The position numbers and the translations under genes are program-made. A stretch of DNA of 64,000 nucleotides, from positions 2,175,501-2,239,500 of the forward strand of contig NZ_CP014167.1 of NCBI RefSeq assembly GCF_001685395.1, read 5' to 3'. The stretch is from Paenibacillus yonginensis. GTDB lineage: Bacteria; Bacillota; Bacilli; Paenibacillales; Paenibacillaceae. Below the pieces are notes generated by a model, which was not told the origin of the DNA, ran no database searches, and saw only the letters and a program-made list of their open reading frames with translations. Position 1 is the stretch's first letter, and every line of letters begins with the position of its first letter. Below, one piece after another: positions 52,933 to 62,265 of the stretch.

Positions 52933-53490
52933 TTATGCGCGGGAAACATATTTTCCTTCGCGTGTATCAATCAGCAGAACGTCGCCTTCATTGATGAACA
53001 GAGGAACCTGAACGTTCAGGCCGGTTTCAAGCTTGGCGTTTTTAGTTGCGCCAGTAGCCGTGTTGCCTTTGATGCCCGGCTCGGTTTCAACCACTTTAAG
53101 CTCAACACTCATCGGCAGGTTGACACCCAGAATTTCGCCTTGGTAGCTGACGATCTTCACATTCATGTTTTCTTTCAGGAAGTTCAGCTCCCATTCCAGC
53201 TGTTCGGAAGTCAGCGAGAACTGGTCATAGGTTTGGTTATCCATAAAAGTATGCTCTTGACCGCTGGCATACAGATATTGTACGTCGCGGTTTTCGATTT
53301 GTGCACGGCCGATATTTTCTCCTGCACGGAAAGTACGCTCAACCGTATTGCCATTGCGGAGGTTTTTCATTTTAGTACGTACAAATGCCGCACCTTTACC
53401 TGGTTTAACGTGTTGGAAATCGATGATCGTGAAGATATCTCCTTCCACTTCTACTGTAAGACCTGTTTTCAAATCGTTTACTGAAATCAC
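52933..53490 (-). CDS. efp: Elongation factor P
   Basis: Rescues ribosomes stalled at polyproline. The 185-residue three-domain protein has the tip loop [18 protein letters not shown] with the modifiable lysine near residue 32, and the C-terminal [30 protein letters not shown]. Order efp-yqhT-aroQ matches B. subtilis. Followed by a structured 3' region and terminator. Confidence 0.98.
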   Translation of the reverse strand: MISVNDLKTGLTVEVEGDIFTIIDFQHVKPGKGAAFVRTKMKNLRNGNTVERTFRAGENIGRAQIENRDVQYLYASGQEHTFMDNQTYDQFSLTSEQLEWELNFLKENMNVKIVSYQGEILGVNLPMSVELKVVETEPGIKGNTATGATKNAKLETGLNVQVPLFINEGDVLLIDTREGKYVSRA

Positions 53491-53577
53491 AAAATAACCT
53501 CCTCAAAATAGTCAAGCGTATTATGTTCTTTGGCGCTATCAAGCGCATCGACCAAACCGTTCCTTTTGGGAACCGGT

Positions 53578-54651
53578 TTACAAAATCATGAGTTCTTTGG
53601 TGGATTCCGTCAAACGGCGCACACCGGTTTCGGTAATGACAACATCGTCTTCAATTCGAACCCCGCCAAAGTCTGGAATATAAATGCCCGGCTCGACTGT
53701 AACTACCATACCCGGTTTAAGCACAGTGTCGCTGAGCTTGGACAAATTCGGCGCCTCATGAACCTCCATGCCAAGACCGTGTCCGGTGCTGTGGCCAAAC
53801 TGCTCCCCATAGCCGTAACGGGTAATGACATCGCGGGCCAGCGCATCCGCTTCACGGCCGGTCATGCCCGGACGAAGATGCTCCAGGGTATGAAGCTGAG
53901 CTTCAAGGACAATGTTATAAATTTCCTGCTGCTTCTCATTAGGTTTACCGACCATCACCGTTCTGGTGATATCCGAGCAATACCCTTTAAGCAGAGCGCC
54001 AAAGTCCATCGTCAGCAGTTCCCCGGTACCGACAACCTTTGGACTGGCTACGCCGTGAGGAAGGGCAGAACGTTCTCCGGAAGCAAAAATGGTATCAAAG
54101 GAAGTCGCCGAAGCTCCGTTCTTCCGCATGAAAAATTCCATTTCCAATGCTCCGTCCAATTCGGTCATTCCGGGTTTAATCACGTCCAGCATGTGGAGAA
54201 AAGCCCGGTCAGCGACGTCCGCCGCTTCTTTCATGATCGTCAACTCTTCTTCGTCTTTAAATACACGGATTTCTTCCACCAGCCCGCTGGCCGGAACCAG
54301 TTCAAACGGTTTCAAGGCTTCCGAATATTTGACGTAGGCCGAGTAGGACATCAGCTCATTCTCGAATCCCAGTCGTTTTACTTTGCCGGCTTCAAGCAGT
54401 CCTTGGATGATGGCGAGCGTATCTTGGCGATGCTCTTCAATCACCTCAAAGTCAACAGCCTGCTGCGGAGCCTGGGTCATGTACCGGAAATCGGTAAGCA
54501 AATAGGCTTTCTCTGCGGTAATCAGTACATAACCGGAAGAACCCGTAAATCCCGTCAAATATCGGCGGTTAATCGGACTGGTAACCAGCAGTCCGTCCAA
54601 ATGACGCTCAAGAAGTGCCTCGCGCACCTTGCTTACTCGTTGATTAGCCAT
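53578..54651 (-). CDS. M24 family Xaa-Pro peptidase (YqhT-like)
   Basis: A 357-residue pita-bread metallopeptidase that removes N-terminal or proline-linked residues. N-terminal creatinase-like domain (INRRYLTGFTGSSGYVLI), metal ligands in TMDFGALLKGYCSDITRTV, GHSTGHGLGMEVHEAPNL, VTVEPGIYIPDFGGVRIEDD. ATG at 54651 sits eight bases after AAGGAG; another ATG at 54657 overlaps the aroQ stop (ATGA). Corresponds to yqhT next to efp. Exact specificity not readable from sequence. Confidence 0.92.
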   Translation of the reverse strand: MANQRVSKVREALLERHLDGLLVTSPINRRYLTGFTGSSGYVLITAEKAYLLTDFRYMTQAPQQAVDFEVIEEHRQDTLAIIQGLLEAGKVKRLGFENELMSYSAYVKYSEALKPFELVPASGLVEEIRVFKDEEELTIMKEAADVADRAFLHMLDVIKPGMTELDGALEMEFFMRKNGASATSFDTIFASGERSALPHGVASPKVVGTGELLTMDFGALLKGYCSDITRTVMVGKPNEKQQEIYNIVLEAQLHTLEHLRPGMTGREADALARDVITRYGYGEQFGHSTGHGLGMEVHEAPNLSKLSDTVLKPGMVVTVEPGIYIPDFGGVRIEDDVVITETGVRRLTESTKELMIL

Positions 54652-54653
54652 CT

Positions 54654-55106
54654 TCATATCTCCTTATAGCCTGCTGTTAAATGCCGATGAAGCGCTGCGA
54701 GTCCCCATTCGTAACTGGCGGCGCCAAATCCGGCGATTTGACCGACAGCCACGGGCGCAATAACTGATGTATGCCGAAAAGCTTCACGCGCATGGATGTT
54801 GGACATATGTACTTCCACAACCGGAATATTTACCGTCTGCAGGGCATCCCGCAAGCTGTAGCTGTAATGGGTCAGCGCTCCCGGATTCAGCAGGATTCCG
54901 TCAATGTTCCCGAAAGCCGCATGAATGCGGTCAATCAGGGCCCCTTCGTGATTAGATTGGAAGAACGAGAGTTCAATGCCCCACTCGCCTGCAAGGCTGG
55001 ATAACCTGGATTCGATATCCGCGAGTGTGGAAGATCCGTAAATTCCGGGCTCCCGAATGCCAAGCATGTTTAAATTAGGGCCATTCAGCACCAAAATTCG
55101 GCTCAC
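54654..55106 (-). CDS. aroQ: 3-dehydroquinate dehydratase, type II
   Basis: Converts 3-dehydroquinate to 3-dehydroshikimate. The 150-residue protein has the type II motifs [19 protein letters not shown] with catalytic tyrosine, [32 protein letters not shown] and [19 protein letters not shown] with catalytic histidine. GTG start with AGGGGAGA upstream. Translationally coupled to the M24 peptidase. Confidence 0.98.
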   Translation of the reverse strand: MSRILVLNGPNLNMLGIREPGIYGSSTLADIESRLSSLAGEWGIELSFFQSNHEGALIDRIHAAFGNIDGILLNPGALTHYSYSLRDALQTVNIPVVEVHMSNIHAREAFRHTSVIAPVAVGQIAGFGAASYEWGLAALHRHLTAGYKEI

Positions 55107-55185
55107 TTGCTTCTCTCCCCTTTTCTTCTAAAACAACCAGAATTCATTTTACCATAGGAAAGATAGAGTTGAGAAGTATTTTCCC

Positions 55186-55735
55186 TTAAACCGGGGCCTC
55201 CTTGGGTTCTCTTAACCGGTCCTCTGTATATTCGGTTGCTGCGGTATAACCAATGAACAGTCCCCACAGCAGAAAAAGGCAAAATTCGCTGATGATGCTT
55301 GTCCAGCCCAAACGCTGCAGCGGAGGAGCCAGGGCAAACCAAGGGGCGAGAACGCAGAAGATAACAGCCCACCACACGATTCCATACAGCATGCCTGGCC
55401 ACGGCCCCCTTAATTTACGGAACAGCAGCGTATACAGCATGGACGCAATAATCGAGAAAACGATAAAAAACAACCAACCTATATAATAGCCTGGCTGAGT
55501 TTTCAGAAAGCTGTTCTTAAAGAACGGCTCCGCCAAAAAGCCCGGTATAACCACCGTAAAACGCATAAAATAAAAAAAAACCGTGGATCGCTCCCCAGAT
55601 AAAACCTGCAAAAAAACCGAGCTCCAGCGAAAATCCGAGCACATTGGTTTCATGCTTTTTCTGAACCGTCTGATTGCTCCGCTCGGATCGGCTTCCGCCT
55701 GCTCCGGCTTGGCTGGCTTGACTTTGCCGTGCCAT
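55186..55735 (-). pseudogene. yqhR: YqhR-like membrane protein, frame broken in a T9 run
   Basis: Two frames join into one protein. ATG at 55735 (ARQSQASQAG...) runs to GFFAGFIWGAIHGFF. The other frame resumes YFMRFTVVIPGFLAEPFFKN and continues through three more membrane segments to the end at 55186. The break falls in nine T on the minus strand (55572-55580); eight would restore a continuous conserved YqhR protein. The B. subtilis neighbour order aroQ-yqhR-yqhQ supports the identity. Sequencing error, phase variation or transcriptional slippage are all possible. Confidence 0.8.
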
Positions 55736-55930
55736 AACATCATTCCCTTCTGTGCCTATTCCTTCCGGTATTGGGTCGTAGCTTATTATGACCAATTTGA
55801 AAAAGGCTAAACCAACTAGAATTTGCATCCAAAATTCGCTACAATAAGGGAACCGGGGCATTTGGACTAAATTCCGCCTCGATAACGCTTAAGTCTGTAT
55901 TTATTCATTACATTTAGGGAAGGTGAAATT

Positions 55931-56926
55931 GTGCCGAAAACAGAGAGTCCGGTCATCTATGGCGGCCAAGCCGTTATGGAAGGTGTAATGTTCGGCGGCA
56001 GACACGTTAACGTAACCGCCGTCCGCCGGAAGAGCGGCGAAATTACCTTTCTTGAGGTTCCGAGAGAGGACAAATCGTGGGTAAAGTCGCTCCGAAAAAT
56101 CCCGCTGATCAGAGGAATCGTCAGTATCATCGATTCCAGTGCCAAAGGCTCCAAACATCTTAATTATTCAGCGGAAGCGATGGCCGATGACAGCATGGAT
56201 CCGGAAGAGCGCGCCAAACAGAAGGAGAAAGAGGAATCCTCCTGGTCTCTCAGCATGATTGTCGGCGTGACGATTGCGGGGATCCTTTCCTTTATATTCG
56301 GCAAACTGGTGTTTACGCTTGTTCCAGCCGTGCTTGAAGATCTGCTGTTTGAGCGGATTGTACAGAATAGAGTTCTGGATACGCTCATTGAAGGGATTAT
56401 CAAAATCATCCTTCTGCTCGCGTACCTCTGGATTATTTCTTTGACGCCGGTTGTCAAACGGCTGTTTCAGTACCACGGAGCCGAACATAAAGTCATAACC
56501 GCGTATGAGAACGGCGAAGAACTTACTCCGGCTAACGTGCAGAAATACAGCCGTTTGCATTATCGCTGCGGCAGCAGCTTTATTATTCTGACGGTCATAG
56601 TCGGCATCATCGTCTATTCCTTTTTCCATTGGGATAATATTTGGGAAAGAATGTACATCCGTGTTCTGCTGCTTCCTGTCGTTATTGGACTTTCATTTGA
56701 ACTGCTCAAGTTCACCAATTCGGTCCGCGATATTCCGCTGCTTCGTTTTCTAGGTTACCCGGGGCTGTGGCTTCAATTGCTGACGACCAAAGAACCGACT
56801 GATGAGCAGGTCGAGGTTTCGATCGCTTCATTTAACCGCATGCGCGAATTGGACGCTCAGCTTGAGAATGAAACCGCGCACAGCCGTGTGCCGGACGTTT
56901 CCCCATTGGATCCCGTGAAAGGGTGA
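55931..56926 (+). CDS. yqhQ: DUF1385 membrane protein YqhQ
   Basis: A 331-residue protein of the DUF1385 family. It begins VIYGGQAVMEGVMFGG, has a soluble N-terminal part, about four membrane segments (near 105-125, 145-170, 215-235, 245-265), and the conserved YHGAEHKVITAYENG and SRLHYRCGSSFI blocks between them. GTG start at 55931 with AAGGTG upstream. Divergent from yqhR and followed directly by yqhP. Molecular function unknown. Confidence 0.9.
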   Translation: MPKTESPVIYGGQAVMEGVMFGGRHVNVTAVRRKSGEITFLEVPREDKSWVKSLRKIPLIRGIVSIIDSSAKGSKHLNYSAEAMADDSMDPEERAKQKEKEESSWSLSMIVGVTIAGILSFIFGKLVFTLVPAVLEDLLFERIVQNRVLDTLIEGIIKIILLLAYLWIISLTPVVKRLFQYHGAEHKVITAYENGEELTPANVQKYSRLHYRCGSSFIILTVIVGIIVYSFFHWDNIWERMYIRVLLLPVVIGLSFELLKFTNSVRDIPLLRFLGYPGLWLQLLTTKEPTDEQVEVSIASFNRMRELDAQLENETAHSRVPDVSPLDPVKG

Positions 56927-56931
56927 TAAAC

Positions 56932-57261
56932 ATGAGAAGACAAAATTTGATTTTCTGGATCGTTATGGCCCTGGTGGCCGTCGGCGTCATCCGGGGGCTG
57001 CTCAGCAACTGGATTTCCCTGGTAATCCCTTTAGTGCTGGTCGCCTTGGTGTACGTTCTGTACAAGTATCCGCCCAAACGTTTCCGGAGAGGGCCGAAGA
57101 TCAAACCTTCGGCCCGGACAGCGGCCAAGGTAGCAGCTTCGCAGCGCCGTTCGGCTGCATCCTCCCGCTCCTCATCTGAGGGGAAACGAAAACATTATCC
57201 TTTTCAGGTTATTGACGGTCAGAAAGGAAAAAATGACGAGGATCTGCCCAAATATCATTAA
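56932..57261 (+). CDS. yqhP: YqhP-like (SA1362 family) membrane protein
   Basis: A 109-residue protein with two hydrophobic segments (about 5-20 and 25-43) and a basic Ser/Arg-rich tail. ATG 56932 has AAAGGGTG upstream. Length, topology and position after yqhQ match YqhP/SA1362-family proteins. Its 3' end overlaps the convergent yqhO by four bases. Confidence 0.7.
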   Translation: MRRQNLIFWIVMALVAVGVIRGLLSNWISLVIPLVLVALVYVLYKYPPKRFRRGPKIKPSARTAAKVAASQRRSAASSRSSSEGKRKHYPFQVIDGQKGKNDEDLPKYH

Positions 57262-58226
57262 GGATTTAAAGCAGGAAAATACTTTTGGTACTGCGTTTCA
57301 TAATGTTTGGAATCCCAATTTCTGAAAAATTCCCGGCCTGCGCTTACGCCTGATTCGTAAAGCTGCAGGCTTTCTTCTTCTGTAAGGGAAAACTGTGTGG
57401 TGCTTACGCCAAGGGTTGGAATTTTAATCGTACGATACCGTTTGGACTGTTCGATATAACGTTCGTCGTGGGCGGACAACATCGTTTCTACAATCGCCTC
57501 CAGCATAGTAAAGGGCCCCTTGATCAAGTGAGGTTTGCCCGTCGTTTCTCCCACCATTTGAAAACCTACCGTCGGAATCCTTTTCCCGTCTTTGGGGAAC
57601 GATCGCTGGTCAAACAGCCACAAAGGCAAATTGCTGAGCACGCCTCCATCCACCACATAAACAAATTGCTCCGCAAAACTTCTCCCCCTCTTCACCACCG
57701 GCCCCATCCTAAGCATAACCGGATCAAAAAAATACGGAATGCTGCAGCTCATGCGGATGGCTTTGGCCACCTCAAACCTTCCCGGGTCAAATCCCAATTG
57801 GACAAGATCATCGGGAAGCACCAGGATTTTGCCATGTGTAATGTCGGAAGCGACAATCGATAATTTTCCCGGCTCCAGATCGTTAAAGGTACGGATGCCC
57901 TTCACCAGCAGGGCTTGTCGCACCCATTCCTCAAGTGCTTCTCCTGAATACAACCCTTTCTTGAAGATAACCCTTAAAGCGGGGCCTATTAAAGTGATGT
58001 TGAACAAAGGCGCCCGTTTAAGGAAGCTGGTAAAGGAGGTGCCCATTATGATGGCTTTAAGTTCATCCGCCGTGTATCCTGCCGCCAGAAGGGAGGCAAC
58101 AATGGAGCCTGAGGAGGTCCCAGCCAGCCTGTGAAAAAGAACCCCGCTTTGTTCGGCTGCTTTCACTGCGCCCGCCAGTGAGATTCCTTTCACTCCTCCG
58201 CCTTGAAAAACGCCGTTAATGAGCAC
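57258..58226 (-). CDS. yqhO: Patatin-like phospholipase family protein (YqhO-like)
   Basis: A 322-residue patatin-fold hydrolase. The oxyanion motif is GGGVKGISLAGA near residue 9, the nucleophile motif GTSSGS near 36, and the catalytic aspartate in VVDGGVLSNLP near 190. No signal peptide, so cytosolic or membrane-associated lipid acyl hydrolase. GTG start at 58226. Synteny with B. subtilis yqhO is exact. Confidence 0.9.
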   Translation of the reverse strand: MLINGVFQGGGVKGISLAGAVKAAEQSGVLFHRLAGTSSGSIVASLLAAGYTADELKAIIMGTSFTSFLKRAPLFNITLIGPALRVIFKKGLYSGEALEEWVRQALLVKGIRTFNDLEPGKLSIVASDITHGKILVLPDDLVQLGFDPGRFEVAKAIRMSCSIPYFFDPVMLRMGPVVKRGRSFAEQFVYVVDGGVLSNLPLWLFDQRSFPKDGKRIPTVGFQMVGETTGKPHLIKGPFTMLEAIVETMLSAHDERYIEQSKRYRTIKIPTLGVSTTQFSLTEEESLQLYESGVSAGREFFRNWDSKHYETQYQKYFPALNP

Positions 58227-58313
58227 AGCAAACAGCCCCCATCCTTGATAAGCTGCCTTATAAGTAGGCTATTGCTTATGTATGAAGGACAGGGGCTGTC
58301 TTATGATTTTTAT

Positions 58314-59942
58314 TTAAGTTGTGAGTCCGTAATAGCTTTTCAACAATTGGGTTAATCCAAACGGATTGCCGAGCAAGCTGCTGGACCGGTAAAAGATACT
58401 GCCTTGAATCTGACTGAACTTCTCATTATACTTCAGCTGGTTCATCAGCTCCTGAGCCGTTTGCCAGCCTTTCTCCGGAGAACCGATTTTGTAAGGAGCC
58501 ATCCCGATGTACAGCTTGACGCCTGTACCTTTCACTTCATTGGCCCACCAGTCTACCACTTTATCATAAGGAGCTGCCGCTGTAGCAAAACTCCAGTATA
58601 CCTGTGGGGCAACATAGTCGATATCTCCGCCCTGAATCCAGGCCCGGGCATCCGCATATTCACTGTCATAAGCGGATCGGCCGGACGTAGCCGAACCTGT
58701 TGGATCCGTGGCCTGATTGCGCCAAATCCCGGATGGGCTGATTCCGAAGACCAGCTGCGGTTTGGCGGCGTGGATGCTGGCGTTCAAGTCGCTTACAAAA
58801 GTGTTGATATTATCTCTGCGCCAATCTGCTTTCGTTTTAAAGCCTTTACTGTTATACGCTTTAAAGGCTGCGCTGTCGTCAAATGGACTGGAGGTTGTTT
58901 CGTCTGACGGATAGAAATAGTCGTCCAGATGCACACCGTCGATCGGATATTGATTAACGACCTCCATAATCGCGTCAATGATATGCTGTCTTGCCGCCGG
59001 TATGCCGGGATTCAGATACAGACGGCTGCTTGCCTTCACAATCCAGTCCGGATGCTGCAGGGCTACGTTGTTCGCTGCCAGCTTGCTTGTATCGGTTCCA
59101 CTAGCGGTGACCCTGAACGGATTAAACCAGGCATGGAACTGCATGCCGTGATTATGCGCCTCTTCGATCATAAACGCAAGCGGATCATAACCCGGATCTT
59201 TGCCCGGAGTCCCGGTCAACACCTGGGACCAAGGCACAAGCTTGGACGGATACAGCGCATCCGCCGAAGGTCTGACCTGGACGAACACCGCATTAATGCC
59301 TTGAGCCTGAAGGTTATCCAGCATGTCTGTGAATTGCTGCTTCTGTTTGGCTGTGTTTCCCTTGGAAGAACTGCTTGGCCAGTCCAAATTGGACACCGAA
59401 GCGATCCAGGCGCCCCGCAAAGTATTGCTGCCGGCAAGAACGCCGGTCGAGCCGTTGGATGAGCTGCCGTTATTTGTACCGCCGCTGCCTTCCCATCCGG
59501 AAGTAGTCAGGGTAATTCGTCTTGAGTCCTGGTTCCAGTCAACGTTCAGTCCCAGCTGCTCGCTGACAAAACGGATCGGCACCATCGTCCGTCCGGATAC
59601 GGATTGCAAAGGCACATCAAGCGCCATGGAGTGGCCCCCAACAACGGCTGTGCTGCTTCCCATAACCATTTCAATCGTGATGCCATTCTGTCTGATTGTC
59701 ACGGTCTTGGAGGCTGCCTGCCAATCCACGAAGGCCCCTATCCCCTCCGAGACGACCCTTAATGGCACAAAAGTTCTATTCGACTTTACATACGGCGCCA
59801 CATCACTTGTCAATGGCATGCCGTCCAGCTCCATCGTAATTGCCGCTTCGGCTGCCTCAACTATGCCTTGTCTGGCTGCGGCAGCAGAAACCACCAGCAG
59901 CAGCACCGTCAAAGCGGTAATCGCCTTCTTCCAATAACGCAT
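58314..59942 (-). CDS. Secreted GH10-like (DUF187) protein with copper-amine-oxidase-type domain
   Basis: A 542-residue secreted protein. A signal peptide (RYWKKAITALTVLLLVVSAAAA) is followed by a Cu-amine-oxidase N-terminal-like domain (about residues 35-150; SNRTFVPLRVVSEGIGAFVDW and VSGRTMVPIRFVSEQLGLNVDW repeats). After a Ser/Gly linker comes a family-10-like glycosylhydrolase barrel (PF02638/YngK type) from RGAWIASVSNLDWPS on, with DGVHLDDYFYP as probable catalytic loop. ATG at 59942 has GGGGGAGG upstream. It may act on the cell wall; substrate unknown. Confidence 0.88.
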   Translation of the reverse strand: MRYWKKAITALTVLLLVVSAAAARQGIVEAAEAAITMELDGMPLTSDVAPYVKSNRTFVPLRVVSEGIGAFVDWQAASKTVTIRQNGITIEMVMGSSTAVVGGHSMALDVPLQSVSGRTMVPIRFVSEQLGLNVDWNQDSRRITLTTSGWEGSGGTNNGSSSNGSTGVLAGSNTLRGAWIASVSNLDWPSSSSKGNTAKQKQQFTDMLDNLQAQGINAVFVQVRPSADALYPSKLVPWSQVLTGTPGKDPGYDPLAFMIEEAHNHGMQFHAWFNPFRVTASGTDTSKLAANNVALQHPDWIVKASSRLYLNPGIPAARQHIIDAIMEVVNQYPIDGVHLDDYFYPSDETTSSPFDDSAAFKAYNSKGFKTKADWRRDNINTFVSDLNASIHAAKPQLVFGISPSGIWRNQATDPTGSATSGRSAYDSEYADARAWIQGGDIDYVAPQVYWSFATAAAPYDKVVDWWANEVKGTGVKLYIGMAPYKIGSPEKGWQTAQELMNQLKYNEKFSQIQGSIFYRSSSLLGNPFGLTQLLKSYYGLTT

Positions 59943-60017
59943 TAAGGATCCTCCCCCAGATCTTTGATTCATCCGTTCTCTCCGTCACTTAGCGCTCCCA
60001 TGCGCTTACCGCCATAA

Positions 60018-60050
60018 ACACGAAAGCATCTGCCGCAAGACAGATGCCTA
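60018..60050 (-). terminator. Terminator of mntR
   Basis: Minus-strand GCATCTG/CAGATGC stem (60041-60047 with 60025-60031), loop of nine bases, followed by TTTCGTGTTT. Confidence 0.65.
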
Positions 60051-60051
60051 A

Positions 60052-60477
60052 TTACGAACCGCTGATCATTTCGTTATGAATATTTTGAAGTTCCTCGAGA
60101 CGGTTCTTGTCGCGGCGGAAAAATTCGACCAATGTTTCTATGCATGTAATGGAGTCCCAGCTCAAATGGTGCTCAATGCCTTCCACATCTTTATAAACGT
60201 TCTCTTCCTGAACGCCGATCATCTCCAGAAATTCCTCCAGCAGCGCATGGCGGTCGACAAGTCGCTTGCCCACCTTCTTGCCTTTGCTTGTCAGCACAAG
60301 GCCGCGGTATTTCTCATAAATCAAATACTCGTCTTTGTCCAGCTTCTGGATCATTTTCGTTACGGATGAAGGGTGAACCTCCAGCCCTTCCGCGATATCC
60401 GAAACGCGGGCGTATCCTTTCTCATCAATCAGCTTATAGATGCGCTCCAAGTAATCTTCCATGCTGGGCGTTGGCAT
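60052..60477 (-). CDS. mntR: Manganese-dependent repressor MntR
   Basis: DtxR-family regulator that represses manganese uptake. ATG at 60477 (141 aa, GAGGGAAG upstream); the longer frame to 60555 has no site. All metal ligands known from B. subtilis MntR are present at the same positions: D8, E11, H77, E99, E102, H103. The winged helix contains [25 protein letters not shown]. Position next to yqhO matches B. subtilis. Confidence 0.96.
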   Translation of the reverse strand: MPTPSMEDYLERIYKLIDEKGYARVSDIAEGLEVHPSSVTKMIQKLDKDEYLIYEKYRGLVLTSKGKKVGKRLVDRHALLEEFLEMIGVQEENVYKDVEGIEHHLSWDSITCIETLVEFFRRDKNRLEELQNIHNEMISGS

Positions 60478-60637
60478 CCTGCTTCCCTCTTTTCCTAAGT
60501 TAAACGGCCAGCGGCCGGCACTTTTCACTCTTGTTAATGATACATGTTTCTGCAACTTCTTGGCAAGTCCCGTCAGCTTCCCGCCACGGTTTGCTCATAT
60601 TTCCATTGCCCCGGGACAGCTGCAGTTATAAATAGAC

Positions 60638-61357
60638 TTAAAAAATCAAAAAATCCGGCGTCATCCGCTGCAGCCAAATCGTAATCCCCGTTAACCGCCC
60701 GGTAAATAACAATACCCCCATAAGCACCATCACAGCGCCGCCGGCCTTCATAATCCAGCCTGAATACCGGCTCAGCCTCTTAACGGACCCTACATAAAAC
60801 GCAAACAGGAAAAAAGGCACGGCAAAACCTGCCGTATAAGCGGTTATAAGCTTCAGCCAGGCAGCGGGTTCGCTTGCAGCCAGCGCAATCACCCCCGCCA
60901 ATATCGGTCCGACGCACGGAGACCAGCCTGCCGCAAATCCAATTCCCAGCAGAAAAGAGCCCAGATAACCGGCTGCCGAACGTTTCCCCCAGCCCGGTTT
61001 CCACTCCTTAAGCAGCAGGGTCGGTTGAACCAGCCCGGACAGAAACAGCCCCATGACGATCATAAGCACGCCGGAAATTTGGCGCAGCAAAACCCTATTA
61101 TCGTGGAACAAAGCTCCAATGGCCCCCGCCCCATAACCCAGCGAATAGAAAACCACTGAAAATCCGGCGATAAAAACAGCTGTATGCCTAATCACCCTGC
61201 TCCGGTTGTCCCGCTCATTTAGCCCGCTCTTCAGCGTATTGAGGGATAACCCTGTTATATAGGAGATAAAAGAAGGATACAGCGGCAGGCAGCAAGGCGA
61301 AACAAAAGAAGCAACCCCTGCGGCAAAAGCTGCACCTATGTGAATTTGGTCCATCAT
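60638..61357 (-). CDS. ccdA: Cytochrome c biogenesis protein CcdA
   Basis: Membrane thiol-reductant transporter of the DsbD/CcdA family, which passes electrons from cytosolic thioredoxin to outside thiols. The 239-residue protein has six hydrophobic segments with the two paired cysteine motifs VSPCCLPLYP near residue 20 and GWSPCVGPILAG near 145. In Bacillus CcdA is needed for cytochrome c and for spore synthesis. Neighbours do not indicate the partner. Confidence 0.93.
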   Translation of the reverse strand: MMDQIHIGAAFAAGVASFVSPCCLPLYPSFISYITGLSLNTLKSGLNERDNRSRVIRHTAVFIAGFSVVFYSLGYGAGAIGALFHDNRVLLRQISGVLMIVMGLFLSGLVQPTLLLKEWKPGWGKRSAAGYLGSFLLGIGFAAGWSPCVGPILAGVIALAASEPAAWLKLITAYTAGFAVPFFLFAFYVGSVKRLSRYSGWIMKAGGAVMVLMGVLLFTGRLTGITIWLQRMTPDFLIF

Positions 61358-61424
61358 CCCATTCCCCTCCTTGATAACCTTGTTGTCCCTTCCTACTACT
61401 ATATAAATTTTAAGAAAAAAAATG

Positions 61425-61955
61425 TCCGGGCTCCCAGCCTACCCAGCAGGAAGAAGAAGCGGTCCAGTTCGTTTCTGTCGTCCTAGCGGATAGCGAAGAT
61501 ATTTGGTCCGAGATTTTCCGCCAGAGAGGCATGACTTATGAGGAACCCAAGCTGGTATTGTACAAAGATGCTGTTCAATCGGCTTGCGGGACGGCACAGT
61601 CGGCGGTTGGGCCGTTTTAGATTTAAGCTTCTTTAATGGGCTGAAACAAAGGTTCCACGCCCCGGGCGACTTTGCTATGTGACTTATATGGTCGCTCGCC
61701 TGGAGCTTCAGGCCGATTATTATCTGGCCGGTGCCTGGGCGCATTACGTACAGGGCAAGAATCTGCTGGAGCAGGGAGATCTGGAGGAAGCGCTGACCGC
61801 GGCCAGCGCAGTAGGTGATAATGCGATTCAGCGGCTATGTAGGGCCTGAAAGCTTTACGCATGGAACCTCAGAGCAGAGGAAACGCTGGTTCTATAAAGG
61901 CTACGAGAACGGCACGATTGAAGGCGGAAATACTTTTAGTGCCGGCAGCTTATAA
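61425..61955 (+). pseudogene. Decayed neutral zinc metallopeptidase (YpfJ/PF04228 type)
   Basis: Remnants of one family appear in order but in different frames. They are QQEEEAVQFVSVVLADSEDIW...DAVQSACGTAQSAVGPF (61441-61617, ending in a stop), DLSFFNGLKQRFHAPGDFA (about 61620-61676), RLELQADYYLAGAWAHYVQG...AVGDNAIQR (about 61690-61835) and GYVGPESFTHGTSEQRKRWF (about 61835 on). The stretch that should hold the zinc motif HEXXH is deleted, and the N-terminus is missing. At least three disruptions make it non-functional. A terminator follows. Confidence 0.85.
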
Positions 61956-61975
61956 ACAATAAGCCCGTTTGCAGG

Positions 61976-62020
61976 AAACGATCATGAAGCGTGCAGGAAC
62001 GCGCTTTTTGATCGTTTTTT
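61976..62020 (+). terminator. Terminator after the metallopeptidase remnant
   Basis: AACGATCA/TGATCGTT stem with an inner AAGCGTG/CGCGCTT hairpin (61976-62015), followed by TTTTTT on the plus strand. Confidence 0.75.
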
Positions 62021-62153
62021 GAGTCTGAGGTTTATAAAGCCAAACGCTTCCTCCCATCCCCCTTCTTTCTCCGTGATAGAGTTTCATTTTGTATGCCTAT
62101 AACCCAAAACCCATGCAATAGGACTATAAATAACAGTAAAATAGTTTCATTTT

Positions 62154-62183
62154 TTGACATCAAGACGGATTTTGCTTTACGAT
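62154..62183 (+). promoter_or_regulatory. Possible sigma-A promoter of uppP
   Basis: Perfect TTGACA at 62154-62159 and TACGAT after 18 bases, about 80 bases before uppP. The -10 is weak; a GATAAT three bases further on would make the spacing too long. Confidence 0.45.
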
Positions 62184-62265
62184 AATCTAGTCTATTTCTA
62201 AGATAAAAGAGAGAAAAGGAATGGAACAATCAAAATGACAAAGAGAGCTTTCAGGAGGAGAAACT

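Noticed and set aside
53530-54669. Long plus-strand ORF opposite the M24 peptidase gene (379 codons)
   Set aside because: It is antisense to a clearly conserved peptidase, is rich in His, Arg and Phe as expected for a shadow frame, and has no ribosome site or recognisable domain.
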